Positions 48,073 to 57,072 are shown, numbered from the stretch's first letter. The stretch: 61,525 bases of DNA from CAWDLX01 sp046728155 (GCA_046728155.1 JBKPDY010000022.1:1-61525), one strand, 5' to 3'. Made by a program: numbers and translations. Notes: generated from the letters alone by a model not told the origin.

Positions 48073-49623
48073 GTGGTGTTCGATCTTCTGGTCCGGGGGG
48101 GCTCCGTCATCGACGGGACCGGTGGGCCACCGTACCGCGCCGACATCGGTGTCGTCGGGGAACGGATCGCGGCTGTGGGTGACCTCCCCGACCAGCCGGG
48201 GGACGTGATCGATGCCTCCGGTCGGTACGTCCTGCCGGGTCTCATCGACGCGCATGCGCACGCCGATGCCACCCTGACCCAGCCGTACGCGCAGGCGGCG
48301 GCCCTACGCCAGGGCGTCACCACCGTGATCTGCGGCCAGGACGGGCTCTCGTTCGCCCCGGCCACCGTGGCCGCGATGGCGTACGTGCGGCGGTACTTCG
48401 CGGCCATCAACGGCGGCTGGCCCGACGACGGACCGCTGACCGTGGCCGACCTGCTCGCCAGCTGGAACCGCCGCAGCGCCGTCAATGCCGCATACCTCGT
48501 CCCGCACGGCACCGTGCGGTTCAGCGTGCTCGGTGGTCGCGCCGGGCCGGCCGACACCGACGAACTGGGCCGGATGCGGGCGCTGGTCGAGCGCGGCCTC
48601 GCCGACGGCGCGGTCGGCCTCTCGAGTGGACTTGAGTACCTGCCCGGCCGGTACGCGGACACGGAGGAACTGGCCGAGCTGTGCCGTCCGGTCGCTGCCG
48701 CCGGCCTGCCGTACGTGACCCACATGCGTGGGTACGGCGCGAAGGCGCCCGACGGGATGGCCGAGGCCCGCGCCATCGCGGCCGGCGCGGGAGCCCGGCT
48801 GCACGTCTCGCATTACCACGGCCCCGGTCCACTGCTCAAGTCCATAGTGGACGATGCGCGGGCGACGGGGATGGACGTGACCTTCGACTCCTACCCGTAC
48901 CTGCGCAGTTGCACCATCCTGGCCATGGCGGCGCTGCCGGGCTGGCTGGCCGACACCGACCTGGATCGCCTCGTGACGACTGTTGCCGCCCAGCGCGAAC
49001 GCGTCGTCGCGGCGCTCGACCCCGGGCTGTGGCCGAGGATCACGTTCGCCTCGGTGCCGGCCGCCGACTGGACCTGGACGGAGGGGGTCGCCCTGCCGGA
49101 CGCGGCGGCCAGGGCCGGCACGGCCGAGGGAGACCTGCTGGTCGAGATCCTCATCGCGACCGGCATGGCCGCATCCGGGGTCATCCAGGCGCCACCGGGT
49201 ACGACCGAGGATTCGATCCGGTTGCTCGCGCGCCATCCGGGCCACATGGGCGGCTCGGACGGCATCGTCATCGGCGGGCACCCCCACCCGCGGGCCTGGG
49301 GGGCGTTCGCCCGCTTCCTCGGCCGCCACGTGCGCGAGTACGGCGACTGGACCTGGTCGGACGCCGTCGAGCACCTGGCCGGGCGGCCTGCCCGGCGATT
49401 CGGGCTCACCGACCGGGGAGCCATCCGGCCGGGGCTCGCGGCCGACCTCGCAATGGTGGATCCTCGGGCCGTATCCGACGCTGCGACCTTTGCCGAGCCT
49501 CGGACGCTGGCCACCGGCGTCGACGATGTCGTCGTCAACGGCGTGCAGGTCCTACGCGGAGGGGAGCTTACCGGTCTGCTCCCCGGCCGATCCTTGACTC
49601 CCCACCCCGGAGGTCCGGTATGA
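48073..49623 (+). CDS. N-acyl-D-amino-acid deacylase (amidohydrolase superfamily)
   Basis: A 516-residue metal-dependent amidohydrolase. It has the HxH motif H61/H63 in GLIDAHAHADATL, C87 in TTVICGQDGLSF as in D-aminoacylases, LHVSHYHGPGPLLKS with further ligands, and GGSDGIVIGGHPHPRAWGAF near the C-terminus. It would release D-amino acids from N-acyl forms. The start is the first of two GTG codons at 48073; the long frame upstream overlaps the secreted protein gene. Stop overlaps the next ATG (ATGA), so it is co-translated with the D-serine dehydratase-like gene. Confidence 0.9.
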   Translation: MVFDLLVRGGSVIDGTGGPPYRADIGVVGERIAAVGDLPDQPGDVIDASGRYVLPGLIDAHAHADATLTQPYAQAAALRQGVTTVICGQDGLSFAPATVAAMAYVRRYFAAINGGWPDDGPLTVADLLASWNRRSAVNAAYLVPHGTVRFSVLGGRAGPADTDELGRMRALVERGLADGAVGLSSGLEYLPGRYADTEELAELCRPVAAAGLPYVTHMRGYGAKAPDGMAEARAIAAGAGARLHVSHYHGPGPLLKSIVDDARATGMDVTFDSYPYLRSCTILAMAALPGWLADTDLDRLVTTVAAQRERVVAALDPGLWPRITFASVPAADWTWTEGVALPDAAARAGTAEGDLLVEILIATGMAASGVIQAPPGTTEDSIRLLARHPGHMGGSDGIVIGGHPHPRAWGAFARFLGRHVREYGDWTWSDAVEHLAGRPARRFGLTDRGAIRPGLAADLAMVDPRAVSDAATFAEPRTLATGVDDVVVNGVQVLRGGELTGLLPGRSLTPHPGGPV

Positions 49624-50795
49624 GCTCGCTCGACAAAGGGATCTGGTCCCCGTACGGCGAGGTCGATGTCAACGGCTGCAACCTGTTCGACGGGCCGTTC
49701 ACCTGGCCGGTGATGGTGCTGCGCCGATCGGCGGTCGAAGCGAACATCGCCACGATGGCGGAGTTCTGCGCGCGGCACGGTGTGTGGCTCGCTCCCCACG
49801 GTAAGACCACGATGATCCCGGAGCTGTTCCACGCCCAGCTCGACGCGGGCGCCTGGGCGATCACGGTGGCCACGCCCCATCAGGCGCTCGCGGCCCGAAG
49901 GTTCGGGGTACCCCGCGTGCTGGTCGCCAACGAGGTGCTCGACCCTGCGGTGCTGCGCTGGGCCGCCGCCGAGACTGCGGCCGGCTGGGAGCTGACCCTC
50001 TACGTGGACTCCGATGCCGGAGTCCGCGTGTTGCGGGATTCGCTGTCCGGGTCCGCCGGGGGCATCGGCGTGTTCGTCGAGATGGGTTACGCGAACGGAC
50101 GCACCGGCTGCCGCAACGTCGACGAGGCGGTCCGGCTCGCCGCGGAGGTGACCACAGTGGACGGTGCCCGATTGATCGGAGTCGCCGGCTTCGAAGGCAC
50201 GCTGCTCTCAACGGACGAGGTGCACGACTTTCTCGACTCGCTGGTTCAGGCCGCGGTACGGATCGCGCCACTCTGCCCGGCGCCGCTGGTTCTCAGCGCC
50301 GGCGGCAGCCGCTTCTTCGACTCCGTGGTGAAGGTGTTCGGGCCGCCCGCCCGCGAGCACGGCTGGCGCGTGCTGCTGCGAAGCGGCTGCTATCTCAGCC
50401 ACGACCACGGCTTCTACGCCGAGGACTCGCCGTTCGTCCGAGATCCGTCGCAGGGCGTTCTGCACGAGGCACTCGAGGTATGGGCGCAGGTGCTCTCCAC
50501 GCCGGAGCCGGCTCTCGCCCTGCTCGGCGCGGGGAAGCGGGACCTGCCCTACGACCTCGGACTGCCGGTCGCGCTCGAGGTGCGCGGCGTTGACGGCGTG
50601 CGGCGGGACCTGTCACCGGTAGAACTCGACGCGCTCAACGACCAGCACGCGTACCTGCGCGGCGTTCCCGTCGCCCCGGGCGAACTGGTCAAGCTCGGGA
50701 TCTCCCATCCGTGTACCGCGTTCGACAAGTGGCGGACGATCCCGGTCGTGGACGATGACTACCGCGTGACGGACCTGCTGCGCACGTACTTCTGA
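49620..50795 (+). CDS. D-serine dehydratase-like / D-threonine aldolase-type PLP enzyme
   Basis: A 391-residue PLP enzyme of the alanine racemase-fold type III group. The PLP lysine is K62 in LAPHGKTTMIPEL. GVFVEMGYANGRTGCRN binds the cofactor phosphate side. The zinc site is formed by H and C in LGISHPCTAFDKWRTIPVVD, as in eukaryotic-type D-serine dehydratases and D-threonine aldolases. Coupled to the deacylase by ATGA, it probably breaks down the D-hydroxy amino acids that enzyme frees. Confidence 0.9.
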   Translation: MSSLDKGIWSPYGEVDVNGCNLFDGPFTWPVMVLRRSAVEANIATMAEFCARHGVWLAPHGKTTMIPELFHAQLDAGAWAITVATPHQALAARRFGVPRVLVANEVLDPAVLRWAAAETAAGWELTLYVDSDAGVRVLRDSLSGSAGGIGVFVEMGYANGRTGCRNVDEAVRLAAEVTTVDGARLIGVAGFEGTLLSTDEVHDFLDSLVQAAVRIAPLCPAPLVLSAGGSRFFDSVVKVFGPPAREHGWRVLLRSGCYLSHDHGFYAEDSPFVRDPSQGVLHEALEVWAQVLSTPEPALALLGAGKRDLPYDLGLPVALEVRGVDGVRRDLSPVELDALNDQHAYLRGVPVAPGELVKLGISHPCTAFDKWRTIPVVDDDYRVTDLLRTYF

Positions 50796-50823
50796 CGGGC
50801 CGCGAGGGTGTCGCAGGAGGCGA

Positions 50824-50861
50824 TGGACGTTCGTGGTTACCCTGGCAACCACAATCGTTCA
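50824..50861. repeat. hairpin repeat family B, copy 2
   Basis: TGGACGTTCGTGGTTACC pairs with GGCAACCACAATCGTTCA with about three mismatches and a 2-nt loop. It resembles 24785-24822. It covers the last codons and the stop of the lactonase gene and lies just after the convergent D-serine dehydratase-like gene, so it may end both transcripts. Confidence 0.7.
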
Positions 50862-51907
50862 CCGCTGCGGCGCAGCTTTGACATCGGGGCGATACACGTT
50901 GGCGTCGGCGTGCTGAATCCGCCGCCGGTAGGCTCCGGTACCCCGGTCTCGGGGTCCAGCGTGAAGACGGCGACCTGGTCGGAGCGCTCGTTGGCTACAT
51001 ATAGGTGCCGGTCGACGATGGCGAAGTGGCGCGGCCAGGAGCCACCGGACGGCACTTCGGCCGTCAGCTCTACCTTCTCGCCATCGAGGCGGAGTACGGC
51101 GACGGTGTCGGGTCCTCGGTTCCCGACGTACAGGAACCGCCCGGCGACCGAGACATCGATCTCGGACGGTTGTGCCGCCGAGGTGGAGCTCAGGACCCGC
51201 CCCAGCTGACGCCACGGAGTCGGGGCCGGATCGAATGTGGTCACCGTACGATCCAGCTCACCGACGACATGGATCCGGCCGGATCTGTCGGTGGCCAGAT
51301 GCCGGGGGCCGGCTCCGGGCGTCAGGACGGCCATCTCGATCGTCGTACCGAACCGCCCCGTCTCCGGGTCGAGCGGGTGGTACAGGACGCGGTCGGCGCC
51401 GAGGTCGACGGCGAGCACGCCCTCGTCGGCGGCGACGACCATGTGGGCGTGAGGGGCCTCCTGCCTCGTCTCGTCCGGCCCGTGGCCGGTGTGGACCGCC
51501 AGGTCCAACCGACCGTCCGGAATGCCTTGTGCGTCCAGCGGCAAGCCGGCCACACTGCCCGTTCCGTAGTTGGCGACCGCGAGCCAGGCTGACCCCCGCG
51601 ACGGAGTCACCACCGCGAGATGGCACGGCGACCCGCCACCGGTTGACCAGGTACCACGGTTCGTGAGGCCACCATCCGCGGCGACATCGAAGGCGGTGAC
51701 GGTTCCGTCGGCGATCTCGCTGACGGCGTACAGGACCGGTAGGTCCGGGTGACCGGCCATAAAGGACGGTGATGGTATCCGCGCGAGCGGACCTACCGGA
51801 GTGAGGGCTCCACTGTCTGGATTCCGCTGAGCGAGCACGATGCCCTCGCCCTCTCCGCCCGCCCCAGCCGTGTAGCAGCCGACGAAGACAGGTTCGGATC
51901 CGGACAC
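50837..51907 (-). CDS. lactonase family (6-phosphogluconolactonase-like) beta-propeller
   Basis: A 356-residue seven-bladed propeller. The opening VFVGCYTAGAGGEGEGIVL and LPVLYAVSEIADGTVTAFDV, plus GHGPDETRQEAPHAHMVVAA and GPRHLATDRSGRIHVVGEL, are typical of YbhE/PGL-like lactonases. No signal peptide. The physiological lactone may be 6-phosphogluconolactone, but the Zwf/Gnd genes are not nearby. GTG at 51905-51907, with TAAGGT 7 nt upstream. The 3' end lies inside a hairpin repeat. Confidence 0.85.
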   Translation of the reverse strand: MSGSEPVFVGCYTAGAGGEGEGIVLAQRNPDSGALTPVGPLARIPSPSFMAGHPDLPVLYAVSEIADGTVTAFDVAADGGLTNRGTWSTGGGSPCHLAVVTPSRGSAWLAVANYGTGSVAGLPLDAQGIPDGRLDLAVHTGHGPDETRQEAPHAHMVVAADEGVLAVDLGADRVLYHPLDPETGRFGTTIEMAVLTPGAGPRHLATDRSGRIHVVGELDRTVTTFDPAPTPWRQLGRVLSSTSAAQPSEIDVSVAGRFLYVGNRGPDTVAVLRLDGEKVELTAEVPSGGSWPRHFAIVDRHLYVANERSDQVAVFTLDPETGVPEPTGGGFSTPTPTCIAPMSKLRRSGERLWLPG

Positions 51908-51914
51908 GATGATG

Positions 51915-51920
51915 ACCTTA
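51915..51920 (-). promoter_or_regulatory. -10 hexamer of a probable leaderless lactonase promoter
   Basis: TAAGGT on the minus strand lies 7 nt before the GTG start. The adjoining sequence CTTAACTTACCCTTAAG is AT-rich and partly palindromic. Confidence 0.45.
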
Positions 51921-51947
51921 ACTTACCCTTAAGCCGCGCGGCGCGTG

Positions 51948-51977
51948 TTGAACGGCCCGAATGCGGGACGCTAGGGT
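51948..51977 (+). promoter_or_regulatory. promoter of the DUF1800 gene (-35 and -10)
   Basis: TTGAAC (51948-51953) is followed after 18 bp by TAGGGT (51972-51977), which lies 6 nt before the ATG at 51984. This is the clearest complete promoter in the window and again predicts a leaderless mRNA. Confidence 0.65.
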
Positions 51978-51983
51978 GCCGTC

Positions 51984-54002
51984 ATGGCTGACCGGCAGCC
52001 GGTGCCGTCGCCGCGCGTCGCTACAAAATCCCGCCCCGCGGCAGCGTCGCACCTCGGGGCAGCGTCGCACCTCGGGGCACAGTCGCACCTCGGGGCAGCG
52101 TCGCACCTCGGGGCAGCGTCGCACCTCGGGGCACAGTCGCGCACGAGCGTCCGCGCCGGTCAGCGTGGCGGCTTCGCCACTAACCCCGACGCCGTACTGC
52201 TCGACCTGATCTTTCCTGGCCGCGAACAGCCTCGTGCCCGGGGCGACGAGGCTACCCGCGCGTCCGTTGAGCAGGCTGCGGGGTTCGGCCGGCCGGGCCC
52301 GGCTCACCGCCGGGGAACCCGTGGCGGACTGTTCGGTCGGAGAGCGAAGATCATCCGGCGCTCGGGTCTCGGGGACAGGCCGGTTCGACGTCGTCGCTTG
52401 CTGCTGGGCATCGGCTCCGGAATCGTGATGGCCGGCGGGGTCGGTACGGCGGCGAAGATGGCCGGACTGCTCGGTCCGTCCAATCAGGACACATCCCGTA
52501 GCGCCCTTACCGGCACCGCAAACGGGCTCGGCGCCGAAGGGCTCGCCGACTCGCCCTCGGCCGCCGCCCGCATCGCGGCCGCGGCTACTCCGACCGTGAG
52601 GACGCCGCTCTCCCGCGACCCGGAGCTGCACCTGCTGCGCCGGGCCACGTTCGGGATCACACCGCTGGACGCGGTCGCCGTACGGCAGATGGGGGTGGAC
52701 GCGTGGCTGGAGCGGCAGTTCGAACCGGATCAGATCCCTGACCCCGCCGGCGACCGGATCAGCGCCCTGTACCCGACCGTGGCCATGACGACAGCGCAGA
52801 TACGGGCGACGGTCAAGGACGGCGACTACCTGCCCATGTTCCAGCTCGGCCAGGCCACCCTCGCCCGCCAGATCTGGAGCAGCCGCCAGCTCTACGAGGT
52901 GATGGTCGACTTCTGGGCGAACCACCTCAACGTGGTCAACCCGATGGACGGCGGCTGGGCGATCCGGGGCCCGTACGATCGAGAGGTCATCCGGGCGAAC
53001 GCATTCGGTCGCTTCAGCGACATGCTGTACGCGTCGGCCCGGCACCCCGCGATGCTGCGGTACCTCAACAACGAGGAGTCAGACAGGCACTCCGTCAATG
53101 AGAACTACGGACGCGAGATCCTGGAGCTGCACAGCGTGGGACTGGCTGCGAGGTACACCGAGAAGGACGTGCGGCACAGCGCGTACATCATGACCGGACG
53201 AACCATCGACGATCATGGCAACTTCGCGTACGAGCCATACCGACACTGGATCGGCAAGGTTGCTGTGATGGGGTTCAGGCATGCGAACGGCAAGGGGAGT
53301 CAGGGTCTTCAGGTGGGCGACGCGTACGTCAACTACCTCGCCCTGCATCCGGCGACCGCGAACCGCATCGCCGCCAAGCTCGCCCGCCGGTTCGTGTGCG
53401 ACGATCCGCCCACCACGTTGGTCAAGCGCCTCGCACAGTCCTACCTGGACAGTGGATCAGCCGTCATTCCCGTGTTGCGCACGTTGTTCAACTCGGTCGA
53501 GTTCTGGATGTCGCCGGGACTGAAGACTCGTCGCCCGCTCGAGAACATCGTGGCGACCGCCCGGATCCTTGGCGTGGGGATGGGTGATGAGACCGACCAG
53601 GGACTGGAGGGGCTCTACTCGATGGCCGACCACCTCGGCCAGGCGCCGCTGGGCTGGTCCCCGCCGGACGGGTACGCCGACTACGCCGACGCGTGGGGTT
53701 CGGCGCACTCGACCTTGGGCGGATGGAACGCGCACCGGGCGCTGGTACATGGCTACCACGAGGGTCTCGGCTACCCCGACGCCGCCGCACTGCTCGCCGG
53801 CAAGCCAGCGAGCGTGGGCGCGTACCTGGACGCGCTGGCCCAGCGCCTCCTCCTCCAACCGTTGCAGCCCAAGCACAAGTCGGCTCTGCTGGCGTTCCTC
53901 GGCTACAAGGACAAGACGAGGGTCAAGACCATGAGCCTGGGCGGCAAGATCGGGAGTCTCGTGCCGTTGATGCTCGATTCCGTCTACCACACATTGCGGT
54001 GA
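51984..54002 (+). CDS. DUF1800 family protein with N-terminal tandem repeats
   Basis: A 672-residue protein. Residues 20-52 are tandem AASHLG/AQSHLG repeats. A Tat-like segment, RPVRRRRLLLGIGSGIVMAG, lies unusually far inside (about 132-151). The DUF1800 region starts at LLRRATFGITPLDA (about 215), continues with WLERQFEPDQIPD, MVDFWANHLNVVN, NYGREILELHSVGL and RFVCDDPPTTLVKRLAQSYL, and ends near the C-terminus. DUF1800 proteins pair with DUF1501 proteins, as here 4 bp downstream, and are thought to be exported by Tat; biochemical role is unknown. Confidence 0.85.
   Translation: MADRQPVPSPRVATKSRPAAASHLGAASHLGAQSHLGAASHLGAASHLGAQSRTSVRAGQRGGFATNPDAVLLDLIFPGREQPRARGDEATRASVEQAAGFGRPGPAHRRGTRGGLFGRRAKIIRRSGLGDRPVRRRRLLLGIGSGIVMAGGVGTAAKMAGLLGPSNQDTSRSALTGTANGLGAEGLADSPSAAARIAAAATPTVRTPLSRDPELHLLRRATFGITPLDAVAVRQMGVDAWLERQFEPDQIPDPAGDRISALYPTVAMTTAQIRATVKDGDYLPMFQLGQATLARQIWSSRQLYEVMVDFWANHLNVVNPMDGGWAIRGPYDREVIRANAFGRFSDMLYASARHPAMLRYLNNEESDRHSVNENYGREILELHSVGLAARYTEKDVRHSAYIMTGRTIDDHGNFAYEPYRHWIGKVAVMGFRHANGKGSQGLQVGDAYVNYLALHPATANRIAAKLARRFVCDDPPTTLVKRLAQSYLDSGSAVIPVLRTLFNSVEFWMSPGLKTRRPLENIVATARILGVGMGDETDQGLEGLYSMADHLGQAPLGWSPPDGYADYADAWGSAHSTLGGWNAHRALVHGYHEGLGYPDAAALLAGKPASVGAYLDALAQRLLLQPLQPKHKSALLAFLGYKDKTRVKTMSLGGKIGSLVPLMLDSVYHTLR
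52041..52140 (+). repeat. 18-bp coding minisatellite in the DUF1800 gene
   Basis: Five full 18-bp units plus a partial sixth from 52041. Units 1, 2, 4 and 5 read GCAGCGTCGCACCTCGGG and units 3 and 6 begin GCACAGTCGC, so a 54-bp block (A-A-B) is itself duplicated. In frame it encodes AASHLG/AQSHLG. Confidence 0.9.
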
Positions 54003-54006
54003 CGAC

Positions 54007-55425
54007 GTGACTCCCGCACACGGATGTACGCCGTCGCAGGCCAGTGCCGGACCGGACGGCTGCGAGGAGTACCTCGCCCGGCACGGCCGGCCCGCGCGCC
54101 ACAGTATCGGCGCCGCCCAGCTGCGCCGGATGGGTCCGACCCCGGCTGACGCCGCCCTGCGGATGGAAGCCGACCGGGTCACCGCCGGCCTGTCCCGTGA
54201 CGCGGAGAAGTGGCGCCGAGGCTTCACCCGCCGCCGGGTGCTTGCCGGCGCCGGCGCCGTCGGCGTCGCCTCGCTGGCCACGCAGCTGGTCACCGCCCGC
54301 TACTCGTTCGCCGACCCGGCCACCACCACCCGTACCCTTGTCACGATCTTCCTCCGCGGCGGCATGGACGGGCTGAGTGTCATCCAACCGGCGAACGACC
54401 CGAGCCTGGCGCAGATGCGCCCGACGATCGCCATCGAGACGAAGGCGCTCCTACCGGCGGATTCGCGGTTCGGGCTCAACCCCGCGCTGGCACCACTGTT
54501 GCCGTTCTGGAAGGCCAGAACCATGGCCGCCGTTCACGCTGTCGCTTCGCCCGACGCGAGCCGCAGCCACTTCCAGGCGCAGGAGTGCTACGAGCGAGGG
54601 ACAGCGACCAGCTCCACCCACACCGGGTGGCTGGACCGGGCGTTGACCGCGCTCGGCCCCGGCTCGACCTTCCGGGCGATCGCCGAGGGCGACATGACAC
54701 CGCGATCCATGGTGGGGATCGAGCCGAAGCTGGTCCTCGACGGGATCCAGAACTTCGCTCTCGCCGGCGGCGACGGTATGCGCGAGAAGACCCTCGCCGC
54801 ACTCCAGGCGCTCTACACCGGAATCGACCATCCCGCCGCCGACTTCGCCCTCGCCACTGTGAAGGCTCTCGACGCCGCCCGCCGGATCGCCGAGTCCGGG
54901 TACGCCTCCACGGTCACGTATCCAGGCGGGGGTTTCGGCGACCAGTTGCGTGATGTCGCGCGGCTCATCAAGGCCAACGTCGGCCTTCGCGTGGCCGCCA
55001 TCGACCTCGGCGGCTGGGACATGCACACCGGCATCGGCAACGTCAACGGCGGCGAGATGCGCAACCACCTCGACGAGCTCGCTGCGGCGCTGGCCGCCTT
55101 CGCCACCGACCTGGGTCCGCGGCTGACCGATGTCAACGTCGTGACGATGAGCGAGTTCGGCCGACGGGTCGGTGAGAACGGCAACCAGGGCTGCGATCAC
55201 GGCCACGGCGGCCTGATGCTGTTGCTCGGCGGCGGGCTCGCCGGTGGCGTCGTCCACGGGAAGTGGCCGGGCCTGGCGCCGGCCGTGCTCGACCAGGGTG
55301 ACCTCGCCGGCCCGAACGACTACCGAGATGTGCTGGCCGAACTGCTGATACGCCGGTTCAACGTCGGAGATGTCAGCAGGATCTTCCCCGACCACAAGTA
55401 CGCCGCGATCGGTGTCACGGCCTGA
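54007..55425 (+). CDS. DUF1501 family Tat-exported protein
   Basis: A 472-residue protein of the sulfatase-like alkaline phosphatase superfamily subset DUF1501. A twin-arginine segment, FTRRRVLAGAGAVGVASLAT, lies at residues 73-92 after a long N-terminal extension. VTIFLRGGMDGLSVIQPAND, AAIDLGGWDMHTGIGNVNGG, VTMSEFGRRVGENGNQGCDH and HGGLMLLLGGGLAGGVVHGK are the family blocks with potential metal ligands. Start GTG 54007, 4 nt after the DUF1800 stop, so the pair is co-transcribed. Function unknown. Confidence 0.85.
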   Translation: MTPAHGCTPSQASAGPDGCEEYLARHGRPARHSIGAAQLRRMGPTPADAALRMEADRVTAGLSRDAEKWRRGFTRRRVLAGAGAVGVASLATQLVTARYSFADPATTTRTLVTIFLRGGMDGLSVIQPANDPSLAQMRPTIAIETKALLPADSRFGLNPALAPLLPFWKARTMAAVHAVASPDASRSHFQAQECYERGTATSSTHTGWLDRALTALGPGSTFRAIAEGDMTPRSMVGIEPKLVLDGIQNFALAGGDGMREKTLAALQALYTGIDHPAADFALATVKALDAARRIAESGYASTVTYPGGGFGDQLRDVARLIKANVGLRVAAIDLGGWDMHTGIGNVNGGEMRNHLDELAAALAAFATDLGPRLTDVNVVTMSEFGRRVGENGNQGCDHGHGGLMLLLGGGLAGGVVHGKWPGLAPAVLDQGDLAGPNDYRDVLAELLIRRFNVGDVSRIFPDHKYAAIGVTA

Positions 55426-55500
55426 GCTGACCTCGCTTCGACGGCGCGATTACGCTCTCTTACCGGCGGCGGACGCCGATGGCCAGCCGCCGATGATCGG

Positions 55501-55506
55501 TACGCT
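55501..55506 (+). promoter_or_regulatory. -10 hexamer of a probable leaderless promoter (cyclase-family gene)
   Basis: TACGCT lies 7 nt before the ATG at 55514, which is one reason for choosing that start. Confidence 0.45.
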
Positions 55507-55513
55507 GGAACGT

Positions 55514-56224
55514 ATGGTTCGCGACCGGGCAGACGAGCTGCACAACCACGCCCGGCACGACGCCCGGTTGATCGAGCTGAGCCACCCGATCAGGCACGGC
55601 ATCCTCACCCATCCTGGTCTACCGGGGCCGGAGGTAAGCGATCACCTCACCCGCGAGGAGTCCCGAAAACAGTACGCGCCCGACACGGAATTCCACATTG
55701 GACGCATCTCGCTTGTCGGCAACACCGGCACGTACGTCGACGCGCCCAGCCACCGCTTCCTCGGCGCGGCCGACCTCTCGGGCGTGGGTCTGGCCTCATT
55801 GGTCAACCTGCCCGGCGTCGTCGTCCGCGTGCCCGATGGTGTGACGGTGATCGACCGCGGGCTACTGGCCCGGTACCGCGTCGACGGAATGGCGGTCCTC
55901 GTGCGCACGGGTTGGGATCGCCATTGGGGCACCGACCTCTACGGCGCAGGCGGACACCCGTTCCTCACTCTCGATGGAGCCGCTCACCTCGCGGAGGCCG
56001 GAGCGGTGCTGGTGGGCATCGACTCGGTGAACATCGACGACTTCGCGGACGGGACGCGTCCGGCGCACACGACCTTGCTCGCCCAAGGGGTACCGATCGT
56101 CGAGCACCTGCGGGGGCTGGATGAGCTACCGCCCGACGGGTTCCGGTTCCACGCCGCTCCGCCCTTGCTGGAAGGGCTCGACTCGTTTCCCGTCCGTGCT
56201 TACGCCGTCGTCGCGGCTGCCTGA
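55514..56224 (+). CDS. cyclase family / kynurenine formamidase-like hydrolase
   Basis: A 236-residue metal-dependent hydrolase. IELSHPIRHGILTHPGLPG opens the fold. The metal motif HxGTHxDxPxH appears as GNTGTYVDAPSHRF, so the first His position is altered to Asn while Asp and the last His are kept. Later GWDRHWGTDLYGAGGHPFL and VGIDSVNIDD match the family. Members hydrolyse N-formylkynurenine, isatin or cyclic amides; which one applies here is unknown. ATG 55514 is chosen over 55493 because of the upstream -10 spacing. Confidence 0.8.
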   Translation: MVRDRADELHNHARHDARLIELSHPIRHGILTHPGLPGPEVSDHLTREESRKQYAPDTEFHIGRISLVGNTGTYVDAPSHRFLGAADLSGVGLASLVNLPGVVVRVPDGVTVIDRGLLARYRVDGMAVLVRTGWDRHWGTDLYGAGGHPFLTLDGAAHLAEAGAVLVGIDSVNIDDFADGTRPAHTTLLAQGVPIVEHLRGLDELPPDGFRFHAAPPLLEGLDSFPVRAYAVVAAA

Positions 56225-56297
56225 GGGCTGCCTGCCGCTGAGCCGATTCACAGCCGGAGCCAACCTGACGCCCACCCGGGTGTGGCAGAACTGAATC

Positions 56298-56738
56298 ATG
56301 ACCGCACTCGAGACTGACCACCAGATGGTGACGCCACGCTCGCCGCACGCCGGACGAGCCGTCGGAACGGCGCGGGCCGAGGTCGTCGTGGCCATCGTCG
56401 ACCCGATGGGCCACGCCGACCGCGTCGAGGCGTTCCTCCCGCGGCGCTGGGCCACCCGGCGGTACCGCAGCATCTACGAGATCGATCGACCCGATCTCCT
56501 TGTAGTGGGTCGGGCGTCGCCGCCACTTGTCGCGGCGGCGCGGCTGCTCCATCCGGAGGCGACACTGTTCGCGCTCATCGACGACGCGGCTCCGCCGCGG
56601 AATCTCGTCGACATCCTCCACAGTGGAGCCGATGTCTGCGTACGCGACGGCGCACTCCACATCCTCGCCGCCCACCTCATCGCCGGCCACCGACGCCGGC
56701 TCCGCCGACGTTCCCACGCCAGGCGGTTCGCCGGCTAG
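56298..56738 (+). CDS. hypothetical protein, possibly receiver-like fold
   Basis: A 146-residue protein. Alternating strands and helices (AEVVVAIVDPMGHADRVEAF, RPDLLVVGRASPPLVAAARL, ATLFALIDDAAPPRNLVDIL, SGADVCVRDGALHILAAHLI) resemble a CheY-like or Rossmann-type fold. The acidic pocket and phospho-Asp of true receivers are not convincing. The C-terminus is very basic. No confident family. Confidence 0.55.
   Translation: MTALETDHQMVTPRSPHAGRAVGTARAEVVVAIVDPMGHADRVEAFLPRRWATRRYRSIYEIDRPDLLVVGRASPPLVAAARLLHPEATLFALIDDAAPPRNLVDILHSGADVCVRDGALHILAAHLIAGHRRRLRRRSHARRFAG
56617..56627. repeat. TCCACWGTGGA palindrome
   Basis: TCCACAGTGGA, inside the hypothetical gene at 56298-56738. Confidence 0.7.
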
Positions 56739-56894
56739 GCTTCGGCCACGGCGTATCTGTCCACATACCGGGAATCGGCGCAAGATCACAATTTTGACTA
56801 CCGAAAGCAACTCTGCGAGTCGCGTCTGATTCGCCTACGCCGATCGCACTGCCGTCCCGAAAAAGTGAGACGCCGCCACAGTGGACGACCCCGT

Positions 56895-57053
56895 ATGCGT
56901 GATGCCACAGTTGCGGGCATGCTCGCGTTGACTGCGGTCGACGTACCGCGGCCGTGGACGGGGATTCCAGGTGTCGCGGTGGTCGGCGGCGCCATCGGAA
57001 TCGTCATCATCATCGCGGCGATCCGTGCCATGCTCGGCCGCAGAGACAAGTAG
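56895..57053 (+). CDS. possible small membrane protein
   Basis: A 52-residue frame with one helix, GVAVVGGAIGIVIIIAAIRA, and a basic end MLGRRDK. No ribosome site stands out. The hydrophobic segment and basic tail look like a real single-pass protein, but support is thin. It ends 19 bp before the APH-like gene. Confidence 0.4.
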   Translation: MRDATVAGMLALTAVDVPRPWTGIPGVAVVGGAIGIVIIIAAIRAMLGRRDK

Positions 57054-57072
57054 CCGGCTCGGGATGGGACAC

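Noticed and set aside
52041..52140. CRISPR-like array
   Set aside because: Units are 18 bp, directly adjacent without spacers, and keep the reading frame; this is a coding minisatellite.
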